Made by a program: the position numbers and the translations under genes
Shown here: piece by piece, positions 10,470 to 21,484 of the stretch
Position numbering within the stretch: the stretch's first letter is position 1
Layout: the number at the start of each line of letters is the position of its first letter
NCBI GenBank assembly: GCA_030248195.1
Contig: JASAND010006661.1
Span: forward strand, 1-64,000
Length of the DNA: 64,000 bases
Direction: 5' to 3'
DNA from: Trissonchulus latispiculum
Lineage: Eukaryota > Nematoda > Enoplea > Enoplida > Ironidae
Notes under the pieces: model-generated
Database searches by the model: none
The model's input: only the letters and a program-made list of their open reading frames with translations
Told to the model about the DNA's origin: nothing

Positions 10470-11990
10470 GCGATGCTGTCGGCAAATAGGGTTACTTTGA
10501 CCAAAAATTGATTGTGAAGGCCTTCATCGCTACAGCCAAATGAAGATCAAGTCCGATTTTGACCAAGCGGCAGAAGTGACAAATTTGCTTTCTGCTCTGC
10601 GAGTGAAACTTGTCCGGTTAGTAATTTAATACCACTATATAAACCATTTAGCAGACTGTTAAATGAAGTATTGTTGACCTAATCAGCTTTCAATTAATTA
10701 ACAGATTGACGGAATGTCCCCTTACTTGCCATTGGTTACCAGTCAAGTGGTAACTTTTACTATTAACGTAGCCATTTTTTGTCAAGATACTCAGCATTTG
10801 TCAGGCACTATGGAATGCTGCCCTCCGCGGTCCGTTATGAAAGATGGACAGAAGACGGAGGGGCGAAAGTCGAAAGTTGATCCCCAAGCAGTTCTTGGTT
10901 ATTCATTAAATTAATTAATTCATTTAAGCATTTACAGTTATTTCAGTCGCCCGCAGGGAATACTATGTTGTGCCTGCCAACAGAGGTCGCTCCCCGCTGA
11001 TCAACAACGACTAGGATAGGATGGCGGAAGTCTATTACATCCTTCGGCAGGGCGAAAGGGCAAAAAGATAACGTGGCAATTTACTTAGAAATAGATTATG
11101 GCATGCTTATCAAATCTACATGAGTAATTTGATCAGCTATCTTTGCAATTTACCCTGTTGGCAATAATTTGCAAACCAGCGGGTTCTAAACAGATTTAGG
11201 CAGTACAATAATCATAAGTTAACACAGTTTTAAACCAAACGTTTTTAAGATTTGAGGTACATTCAGAAAACCGGATCAAGACAGGATCGAAGCTCTTATG
11301 ACCCGGTGACTCGGTCCAAAACGTGACCCGAACTTACATCGCTTGTATTGTAAGCTATTTGCTAAAGGCGCCGCTCCTCAACGGCTGAAAAACAGTAAGA
11401 GTTTGGTAGCATTTGCATTTTCAAGCATTGAAATTGGCAATGCCGTGGCTTGTTCATGCCCTTTGGTCCTTTACATTGATACCCCATAACATGTGTAATG
11501 GAATAACTTAAATCTTGTGTTCAAAAGTGGTTAAAAGTCAGTTTCGAGTTGGTCATCATCCCAAAAGAAGTTTATACAGAAGATGGAACCTGAACATCCT
11601 GCCGATATCAAGCTTTAGTTATGATATTGTGTCCAAGCCATAATTAATTGTAATTGTATATCTGTTAAAATCAGAGTTGCCAGTCCTAATTAAGCATCTA
11701 GTAGTCATTACGAGAGGAAAAGCCTAAGTTTATCCTATTACTAGCACAAGAAAAGAGCATCTACAAAAGTTTAGTCAGGATTATTTAGCTCAAAATCATC
11801 ACATATTACACTTAAGGTGATTGTAATAATAGTAATAATAAGGACAATCCCTCATATTCCCCTTTTGCAAGGACAGGTGTCCTTTCCTTCAGTGACCCGG
11901 GTGCGGTCACTCTCCCTTCCATTGCTAAGATTAATGCAAAGAGAATCATAAAAGACCAGGAGACCCAGTATTGGCATAAAAATCAGAATG
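10470..11990. other. Intergenic stretch without recognisable genes
   Basis: No reading frame with domain character. A few short inverted motifs occur (for example AGTGACCCGGGTGCGGTCACT near 11900). It may include the outer edge of the large repeat that follows. Confidence 0.4.
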
Positions 11991-12796
11991 TAGAGCTATC
12001 ACGGAGAGAATTCAGTATGTCTAATTGAGGAGGATGCAATAATTCTTTTAGTAGTGTCTTAAAATACTTTTTGATGTTTAATAACATATATTAGAAGATG
12101 GTTTAACAAAATAATCGCATAAATATGTCGTAAGTAAGAGATTAAGCGAAATAAGTACCTAAGTGCGTTAATTTGTGATAATTTATGTTTTACAATGTTC
12201 CAAGGTCTTAATCTGTTGTTAGTAGTGTTAATCAATGTTAGTTAGGCTTATTTTATGTTAATTAGCTAATTATTACGTAAGAAACAAATTTTTGGTCGAT
12301 GATACAACTTAGGCTCATAAGAAAGAGAATGTTCTCCCGTTTCCAAAAATCCGATCTCCACTTTTCAACTCCCAAATTGAGTAAGTTATAGGCGAAAATG
12401 TTTTAGTAAGATTAGCTTTTGTTTCGTAATCTTACTTTTCTTAAAAGGAAAGTCCTAAAAGTGGACTTCTAAAAAACCTTTATACTAACTTTTCTTTCTT
12501 CCTTTTCTTTGTCTGGGAGGCTGTCTACCTCCCAGACTACATAGCAGTCAGGTGTACTGCTGCCCCTTTCTTTTCCTACGTACTTGAGGGTTGTCTTCAG
12601 GTGAACTTTTGTTGGGCCTAGTCCAGCAAAAGGAGGACAACAAACGCTCTCCTCGCTAGAAGAAAATAAGACACACATTTTGCACATACGCAAAGTTCAG
12701 AGGGGGCTTAACTCCCTCCTCAATAATTAAATTATTACGAAAATTAATCGGATATATCTAGTTAAGTACGTAGTGTATCAAGGATCCTTATTTTAA

Positions 12797-13768
12797 GGTG
12801 GTGATTCCTTTTGGAGACATCAACTTTGAACCAATAGTACTCAACCATTACTTGGAGTTAAGAAGCTATTTTTATATTAAAATGCAGCTTAACATTTGCT
12901 CTTTCTAGTGAATACAACGAAATTAACTTTAGTTCTCGAAAATTATTTTACTGTATTTTCGAAGTAATTTAATTTTCCAGATTTTTTGCAGACAAGTAAA
13001 TTTTTTCGTGAGGCATCGACCACATCATTAGATTCCACTATCAAACAGCTGGGGACCCTGTTTTAATTATTATGAAACCGCTCTTCGTTATAAAGAAATT
13101 AGCTAAAATGTATGCGCAACCTGGATTTTGCCTACTTTTCCCAACTTTGGCAAGCGATCACTTTAGCTAAAAAGCAGCAAGCGGGACAACTAAAAAAGGG
13201 TCCCTGGGTATTTTAGTGTAAAACTCGTCCAGTAAGTGGCAACCATCTAGATTGCATAGTAAACGCTCCACAATCGCTGGAAAAAATTTGGTCATGTTTT
13301 TGCAAAAACTACAATTTCTATGATAGCAGCGTACGGAGTAGCAGTTAGAAGATTATAATGTCACGGTCTCGACGAGACCTTCAAATTGACACCCATAGTT
13401 TAATTTTACGGCTTACGTAGCTCAAGAAATGGCGGATTATTTGATTTATGCAAAAATGACAAGTTTTCAACGCCAAAATAGGAAAATCGACTATATCTCA
13501 CGATAGCGAAAAGCTAGAAAGGTACTTTAAAAAGCAAAAATGTAGAGCTCAACAAGATCTTTCGAATGAGTATAGTCATAGCTGTGTAGCAACTGCCTAA
13601 CTGTCAAAAATTGACAGAAACCACCCTGAACGAAGACGTCGAAGTTTTGAAGCGGGATTGCGCGGAGGGTGTTAGAATGCTAAAAGAACTTATTTTGGAA
13701 AGTTTCATCAAATTTCATCTTGGTTTGAGCCGTCAACCAACAATATGTGCCCAAAAGGAATCACCACC
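12797..13768. mobile_element. TTAA MITE family 1 (copy C) inside large repeat copy 1
   Basis: 972 bp with full inverted ends (GGTGGTGATTCCTTTTGG at left, CCAAAAGGAATCACCACC at right) and TTAA at 12793-12796 and 13769-13772. It is absent from the matching place in large repeat copy 2, so it inserted after the two copies separated. Confidence 0.85.
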
Positions 13769-13991
13769 TTAAGTCTTTGGAAATTGTACAGATTGCGTAA
13801 AATTAATAAAAAGCAGTCAAAATTCATAATATTTCCCCTTTGGTTATGTTTATATGTTAACCAAAGTTTCGCAAAGTTTTGCAGAATTTCAGCACCCCGA
13901 TATTCATCAAATATGGGTCAGTTGGGGGCAAGATTTTCCAAATCTCTTTAATTTCCACCTTTAATGGCCCCCCGTGCAAAAGATAGCAAGC

Positions 13992-14019
13992 TTCTAGAAA
14001 GTTCTAGAACTTTCTAGAA
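13992..14019. promoter_or_regulatory. Perfect six-unit heat-shock element in large repeat copy 1
   Basis: TTC 13992, GAA 13997, TTC 14002, GAA 14007, TTC 14012, GAA 14017, all on a 5-bp step. A TATA-like AAATAAAAGG follows at 14031-14040, at promoter-like spacing. Copy 2 has a degraded version near 55914-55956 followed by GCAATAAAGG. This suggests an HSF-driven Pol II promoter firing to the right. Confidence 0.75.
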
Positions 14020-14879
14020 ACTTTCCTCTAAAATAAAAGGAGGATTCCGCCTCCAGTTCGCTAATGACCTGTCACCGAGCTGTCAGCAAAACTGTCAGCT
14101 CGGTCCCCAAAATTTCAATTTCGTCAGTGTTCGTTTAGCAGCGGCCGGATTTTTAGTCCTCCTCCCCAGTGTGTATTACTTCTCGGACCACAGGTGTGGT
14201 ACGGGAATATAGTAATACACACTTCCCCTTAGGACGCAGAAATAGGACGTTTCTGGCCCACACTGGCCAGAAAAGGGCTGAGAGAAGAAGCACGAACACT
14301 ACAACTTGAGGAACCGTATGGGTTTATTATGCCCGGCTCAGAACCTGCAATTTAGGACAAAAATATTAGGAGTTGTTGGCCCTTTTGGCCTTATTTTTCT
14401 ATGCGATTTTTGGCCTTTGGGCCTTTTTTATATGGTATTTTTGGGGCCTTCATGGCCAAATTTTATGAAGTATTTTGGGCCAGTGAGCCCCGATTTTATA
14501 GCAATTTTTTGGGCCCAAGGCCATTCTTTATTTCCATATCATGTAGGACCTTCGGGTCAATTTTTATTTCATCTTTTAGTTTATTATTTGATTAATTCAA
14601 AATTAATATGGCAGCTCATGTAAACCCTCCTGTGCGGTGGAGGTCTTGAGATTTGTCCAAATTTTCTCTTCTTTTTCGTTTTCCGTTTTCCTCTCTTTCG
14701 TCTACCAAGCCACGGTCCTTATGGCCAAAATATTCTCCTTATTTGTCGCTTTTGGGGTTATTTTTTCGTAGTGTTCACGGGAATTATGAGCGGGACCCAA
14801 ACCTCTGATTCTGAGTTAGAGAGCCCCTTAATTACGGCTCGGAAATTAATAAGCTAGTTAGAAGAATTAATTCCCCACA

Positions 14880-14902
14880 GCCGGCAACTAGGAGTTGCCG
14901 GC
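14880..14902. repeat. Conserved hairpin, copy 1
   Basis: Ten-base stem GCCGGCAACT / AGTTGCCGGC with loop AGG. In copy 2 (56370-56392) the stem is GCCGGCAATT / AATTGCCGGC with the same loop: both sides changed together. Confidence 0.8.
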
Positions 14903-15161
14903 CATGTTTTCGCAAAAAGCCCTATAATGTTTTAAAAATTCCACAGTCAGTATTATGTTTTTATTTCAGCGTTAGGCCGGCATTAAAATTATTAGGTACT
15001 AAAAATTATAAGGGTATTTTAAAGCCAATTTTAAAACATGAGTCATTCTATTTTTAAATTAATTAATTACTAAGCAGCACCTTAAGAGGAATGGCCGGCT
15101 TCCTCATTTTCTGTAGTATTAATTAATTGTGTATTGATTTAGCCAATTGTTCTTTGTTGCT

Positions 15162-15188
15162 AGTAATAATTGCTTAGGAATTATTACT
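15162..15188. repeat. Second conserved hairpin, copy 1
   Basis: Stem AGTAATAATT / AATTATTACT with a 7-base loop. The copy 2 counterpart at 56622-56646 has an 11-bp stem (GTAATAATTGC / GCAATTATTAC) and loop CGA. Confidence 0.75.
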
Positions 15189-16988
15189 CACTGGCTTTCG
15201 TCAAAATTCAATTCAAATCTTTTCCAAATTTATGAAGTTCGATTTTTCCCGCAAAATTTCTTTTATGGGCAATTCTGCGGAATTGCAAAGTCATAAAATT
15301 CGTGCACAACAAAGTTCAAAGTTTATGAATTATCTATACATATGAGCCTGGGTTTAAATTATTAGTTAGTCTAAGTAGCTAGTTATTTATTAGTGTGATT
15401 GTTTTGTAAGATCAAAGTGTGAATGTTGAGCAAAAGTGAAGTGTGAATGTTTTGTAAGATTGAAGCGAGAATGTGTTATAAAATTTAAATGTGAATGTGT
15501 CCCAAAAACGTACCTAAGACGGTTATTCGGGTAAACCCCTCATGGAGCGTGAGGTTCCGAAATTAACCAAGTTTCAAGGATGTTTGGTTGAATGTTGTAG
15601 AATGTCCTGATTTGCATATATGCAGAATGAATGTTTTTGGATAATTGCGGCGGCAACTCACGGAAACTCCCCTTGTATGATAGGGGTTGTGAGGATTGCC
15701 AAATCAGTATGAATGTCAGTTGGTTATTCATAATGTTGTTGACGATATTGGGATAATCCAGGACTCCAGGAATGTAACGAATTGTAGTAAACCTTACTGA
15801 TAGCTGTAAAGTTACAGATCGTAATGAACCCTTTAGTGCTCAAAAGAAGCGTTTAATTAACCCGAAATATCAGTCAAACTGGTTTATCTTGGTATATGGC
15901 ACTTCCCCGGTTCTCATCTGGTGCATGACACTAACTCTTGTGAATTTGCCCTAAAACTCCTGTATTAGGCAGGAGAATAGTATGAATGTGTACAAATGTC
16001 TGTTTGTTGTTGAATGCTTGTTGATCTGAAGGATATGAGTGTGATAAATAGGGTAAACGAGCACCTTTCAATATAGAGGCAATATGCAAATTAGGTAGTT
16101 AATCTAGTCCAGGGTCACGGGGACCTCCAGGATGAGCTGATACTACCCGGTGGTCCTCGATTCGTCCGCGTAGGTATCCCCGCAAGAAGGGAGCGGACGA
16201 GTCGCAAATAAAGGACCTCGTGCTGGTTTTAATTTTTACCTGTGTGGAGTCAAGTTCTGTTCCGAAATGCGTAATACAAGTTAGATAAGTTTGTTCACTG
16301 TTTCGTAATCGCATGCATTAATTAGTTAAGATCTGTACCAGTTGTGCCTACACTCAAATTTATTATTAAAACAGCCAAATTCATCCAGAACTGACACTTC
16401 TTGTAATGTAGTGTAGAAATAGTTCATGCCTTTTTTCGTCAGCCTTTAGCACAAAAGGCAAAAGTTCAGTTTTAGTCAACGTTGCAGAAATTATGTCAAA
16501 ACAGTTGCCCTTGCCCTCACTCGTTCTCACTATCGGGGCAACCAATTTTGCTATAGTTTGTGTTTTTGCGAAGAGTATTATCTCGACAGTTCGAACTTTT
16601 CATGCCAACTTTCTATTCCAAGGGGTAAACGTTTCCTGTTAGCAAACCCTTGCCAAATTGGGTCATAGACATCGAATCATACAAATTAACCAATGTAAAT
16701 AAGCGATCATTAGGTCAAATGGCACAGATGGTGGATATCGTTACGTAAGCATCAAATTAAAACCTAAAATTACGTAAATAATAGTTAGTAATGTATTAAT
16801 ATTGGACAATTACGTAAGAGCAGAGAATAGTACTGAAACCATCTTCTAACAGATCAAAAGAAAAGAATGATCTTGCGAATAAGTGTTTCTATTCTTGCGA
16901 ACTCATTGTACAGGAAGCAGGGGTTTTCTTGTCTCAAAGGTCCTAATTGGCAGAAAAGCCTTAGGCCTCAAACCTAATTATGCGCAGA

Positions 16989-17074
16989 CCGAATATAACT
17001 GTAAACGAATACATGTTGAATCGGCGATTTCCTACATTCCAATGCAGGAAATCGCCCCAAAAATTCATATTCGG
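16989..17074. repeat. Nested hairpin beyond the right inverted motif, copy 1
   Basis: Outer stem CCGAATAT / ATATTCGG (16989-16996 / 17067-17074) and inner stem GGCGATTTCCT / AGGAAATCGCC (17023-17033 / 17046-17056). Copy 2 has an unrelated-sequence hairpin in the corresponding interval (58713-58740). Confidence 0.7.
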
Positions 17075-18912
17075 TGAACTTTTAATAACTTTTAATCTAT
17101 ATCAAGCCAGTAACGCATAATTGATCATATTTTATACCGCTAAAGCGGTCAAAGTGTACTAATTCTGGTTTTCAACAGAATCTCAGCTAGAATTAACTAA
17201 AGTTCAAAATTTCATCTTTGAAAGCCTTATAAGTGAGTAATAGTTGCTGGGTTTGATTCCCGCACTTGTATTCTGAATTAATGGGTTTTAACCCATTTGA
17301 TTCAGGTTCTCTGAGAGGCCAGCATCCTGTCCAGATTGGTAGTCTGTGGAACCTGATCCGGAGAGCTTCAGTACGATTGGAATCAGTTGCTAGTGAACGG
17401 AGATTATAATTGGTTGATCAGTAGACTTAGCCTGTTGGAAACAGTTCGAATCATAGAAGGTACTTGGGAATTGGAATCCTGTATAGATTGTAGTCTAGGA
17501 CAGAGACAATAGCATCCGTGAGCCTGGTCAATTTGGGAAAACTAAGCTGATCCTTTATTTGTCACTGTTATCGAACTTATTTAGTACTTCAAAATTCATT
17601 TTAAGAACTCATTTGAAATGTACCACGCTGTCATCTTGATTGTTGACTGTTTGGGAACTCAGGCTCCCTGTTGTCTCTGGCTTAGGCCACAGTTAGAACT
17701 GATCAGAAGAAATTAACGAAAGAAATCGACAGAAGCCATCATTAACTTTAGTCATTTAATTTTATTTAACAATAATATTTATAGCCTTCTCCTGGTAACA
17801 CCCTGTATTCTTCAGTCCAACCATCCGAAACCACTCGTGAAGCTGCAGGTGTAGCTTGACGGGATCACCCAACTTCATAGACTGGAACTGTTCAGAACCG
17901 ACACCCTATTAATTTTAGTTAATTATCTGTTATATTGAACTGGTATTGTAGTTTCTGTAAAAGACCAATAGAGAGTAGATTTGAGTTAAGTTTGAACACA
18001 CGACACGCAACACTACCTAACGTGCCCAGTCATAATACCTGAAGAAGAGGACTGATAATTGGTCTTAAATTAATTATCAACCGGTCAAACTTTAGTTTAG
18101 TTACGCTACATTTCTGTAATCTCTCGTCCCTAAAAGTAATCCCCCAACCAAGGGCTGGCAACTCTGGTAAACCAAACAGTCTGTATTGTTTGAATCGTGT
18201 AAACCGAATTGATGTTCGTAACTGCCGTGAACATTTCTGCCCACTCAATTATAATTATAACCTACTTAGTTAATAAATTAATCTTTTTGCGCGTAATTGT
18301 TGGACTTTATTTCAGCAGCTGAAAAAAGATCCAGGTGAGATCTCCCCAAGAGTAATAAAGGTAAATTGTTCAGATCTAAATTGGATCTGAACTTAGAGTC
18401 TAACACTAACAGTCTCATTTTAGTTTTGACCTGTTGCGTCAGAACATTCCTATGGAACATTGCGATTGGATAGAGCCTAACCTTTCCTAACCTAACGAAC
18501 TCACATTAGTACCCCTAGTAGGTTGGCTGTAGAGATTCCTGATTTTGGCAATGACCTTTTGGGAATCTGGTACATAAGTTTGTCTACTTAGGCAAACGTG
18601 CTAACCTTCCGTGTAAAGTGAACTCTCAACTGAAACGACCGCATTCCTAATCTTAGACCCTAATTTAGAAGGGAAAGTCAAGTCAAGTCAAATCAAATCA
18701 ATCAAATTGTCAGTTTAATCTTGCTCTGTTCATTACACATGCATGAAGCCTTTGGAACAGAAAAAGTGCATTATTTTATTTTAGTAACTTTCTCATTGTT
18801 AAAATATGAAAATCAGTCATAAAATTACGACAGAGAGGATTTGCAAGTAGGAAGCTGCATTCAGAAATGAGGTATGCAAGGAATACATGCTCAGATTGAA
18901 ACAATAACTTAA

Positions 18913-20344
18913 GGGGGGGGCTACTTGTGTCAAAAATTCGACCCTCTCCGATTTCGCTCAAATTGTGCCCATTGATACTCCTTAGGGTCCTACACAAACC
19001 ATTGAAATTTGAGGCGATTTCGTCCAGGAACAAAAAAGATACAGTCATTCAAAATTTCCAATTCCTATTGAAAATGGCCCAAAATCGGAACTTTAGATTT
19101 TTCGCTTCTTGCAACGATAACTTACTCAAATCAAAACCGTTCGAAACATTCTATAACTCATTTTGTAGCTAAATACAATATCTAAAACTTGTCGAAGAGC
19201 TTTTTTAAAATTTCGACTTCTAGTTGTTGTAGTAATTGTTTCTGTGAGAGAGCCCCAAAAATAAGTCAAAATGTGACATTTTCGAAATTTTTCGAAATTT
19301 ACAAATATGTACAATATCTACATCAAACGATAGCTTTTTCAATTCTAAACAACTTTTCTTCTTGGCGCAAACGTCCATTTTGTAGCTGTTTCAAGTTATC
19401 GGTCGAAAACCGTATCTTCGTGATTTTTCCTGCTGCGCCTCAGCGCAGCAGGTCTCTTATGTTTGCTCTGCCATCCAGCTTCCAGGCATTTACGTGCAAA
19501 ACATAAGAAATTACATGAATGCATGTAAAACAATGCTTTAAGATGGCAGAGCATGATTTGCACATAAGATTCTATTTTGAAATTCTTCATTAACGATGAC
19601 TCATAAAGTAAACAGGAATCAGAAATGGAACAAATTCAATCAGACTATTCCGGTTTCTTTTGAATTGACAGGGAAATTTCTCTGACTGCTTTTTGCAGAG
19701 AGTGGCTTATCGTTTTGCAGATTATGAGATCATGTTAAAGAAATAGCTTTAGATTTATACTTCCGTTGCACTTATTACTTACTTTATTGCAAGGTCTGCA
19801 ATTCTCTTACACTGCAACGAATACATACACAGGAACCGGTAAATTAAAATAAGACGGTATCCAATAATTTTCCTTATTGCAGCAACCTCACCTTCAAGAT
19901 TAGCATCCGCTGCGCAGCAGGCCTACAGTTTATAAAATTGTAACCAGGTAAACATTTAACCTTTTGCATGCAATATTGCTTGTTCAATTTCAGTGTATTG
20001 GGGGCTCTCTCACAGAAACGATTACTACAACAGTTAGAAGTCGCAATTTGAAAAAAGCTCTTCGACAAGTTGTAGATATTGTATTTAGCTACAAAATGAG
20101 CTGTAGACTGTTTCGAACGGTTTTGATTTGAGTAAGTTATCGTTGCAAGAAGCGAAAAATCTAAAGTTCCGATTTTGGGCATTTTCAATGGGAATTGGAA
20201 ATTTTGAATGACTGTAACTTTTTTGTTCCTGGACGAAATCGCCTCAAATTTCAATGGTTTGTGTAGGACCCTAAGGAGTATCAATGGGCACAATTTGAGC
20301 GAAATCGGAGAGGGTCGAATTTTTGACCCAAGTAGCCCCCCCCC
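18913..20344. mobile_element. TTAA-flanked foldback element, family 2 (long inverted arms)
   Basis: A 1432-bp non-coding element flanked by TTAA at 18909-18912 and 20345-20348. The arms (about 18913-19268 and 19985-20344) are near-perfect inverted repeats starting with a G-run followed by CTACTTG. The centre contains a separate repeat with CTGCTGCGC hairpins, also seen at 54045-54270 and 61040. The right TTAA is shared with the next MITE. Confidence 0.8.
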
Positions 20345-20348
20345 TTAA

Positions 20349-21247
20349 GGTGGTGATTCCTTTTGGGCACATATTGTTATTTGGCAGCGTAAATCAAGAT
20401 GAAATTTGATGAAACTTTCCTAAATAAGTTCTTTTAGCGTTCTAACACCCTCCGCGCAATCCCGATTCAAAAATTCGAGATTTCCGGAGAGTGGTTTTTC
20501 CCAATTTCTGAACGTTTGGCAGCCGCTATACAGTTATGACTATATTCGTTCGAAAGATCTCATTGAGCTTCATATTTTTGCTTTCTAAAGCTAGTTTCTA
20601 GCTTTTCTCTACCGTGAGATATAGCCGATTTTCTTGTTATAGCGTCGAAAACTTGGCATTTTTTGCTGAAATCAAATAATCCAACATTTCTTGAACTACG
20701 CAAGCCGTAAAATCAAACTAAGGGCGTCGATCTGAAGGTCTCACGGGGACAAATTATCCGACGCATGATCGTTTTCCAACTGCTATCCTGTAGGCTGCTA
20801 TCATAAAAAATGTAGTTTTTGCAAAAACACGGCCAATTTTTTCCAAAGATTGTGGAGCATTCACCATGCAAGGTGGAGGGCTGCTACTGAACAAATGTGT
20901 TCTGCACAAGTATATCCAGTGACGATTTTTTAGTTGCCCCGATTGCTGCTTTCTAGCTAAAGTAATCGCTTAACAAATTTGGAAAAAGTAGGCAAAATAC
21001 AGGTTACGCACACATTTCAGCTTATTTCCCTATAACGATGAGCGATTTCACAATAAATAAAAAATGGAAAATTATACTTCTTCTAAAACGTGTTAAAAAT
21101 ATTTTAGAAAAGCAACATTAGTTTCGTGGCATGCATTAAAGCGAGAAAATGTCAAGCTACATTTTGATATAAAAATGGCTTCTTAACTCCAAGTAATGAA
21201 TGAGTAGTAATGGTGCAAACTTTATGTGACCAAAGGGAATCACCACC
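20349..21247. mobile_element. TTAA MITE family 1 (copy D, inverted)
   Basis: 899 bp with inverted ends GGTGGTGATTCCTTTTGG / CCAAAGGGAATCACCACC and TTAA at 20345-20348 and 21248-21251. Its orientation is opposite to copies A and E. It begins at the same TTAA where the family 2 element ends. Confidence 0.85.
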
Positions 21248-21484
21248 TTAACAGCCTATTTACTCTCGGCTAGTTCCAGGAATATCTCAAAAGTACAGCA
21301 CTTGAATACGTAACCAAAATTCTTCAATAAAAATTACAAAAAATGCAGATATGTATTATCAATTGTTGTAGCAATTAATGGTATTCATTTAACATATAAA
21401 CATATATTTAGCATTTAACTACAGCGTTAGCTTTACGGCGGGAATATGGATTACAATTGTTGCGCACAGACATACGAATACGAG

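Larger units (their letters stand above)
11990..18700 (+). repeat. Large non-coding repeat, copy 1 (unclassified; interrupted by a MITE)
   Basis: Collinear and diverged similarity to 54540-60760 runs over the whole length. Anchors include TACAACTTAGG (12304 / 55006), CTTCCCCTTTGG-like (13828 / 55730), the hairpin at 14880 / 56370, TCACGGGGAC-like (16114 / 57268), GCTGGGTTTGATTCCCGCAC (17248 / 59241) and GACGTGCTGACC-like (18596 / 60652). No long ORF exists in either copy. Features inside: a heat-shock array and TATA-like box (13992-14040), several strong hairpins, and an inverted motif pair GTTAGAAGATGG-type at 12091 and 16849. The outer ends are not sharp, and I could not place it in a known class. 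It contains TTAA MITE copy C. Confidence 0.7.
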
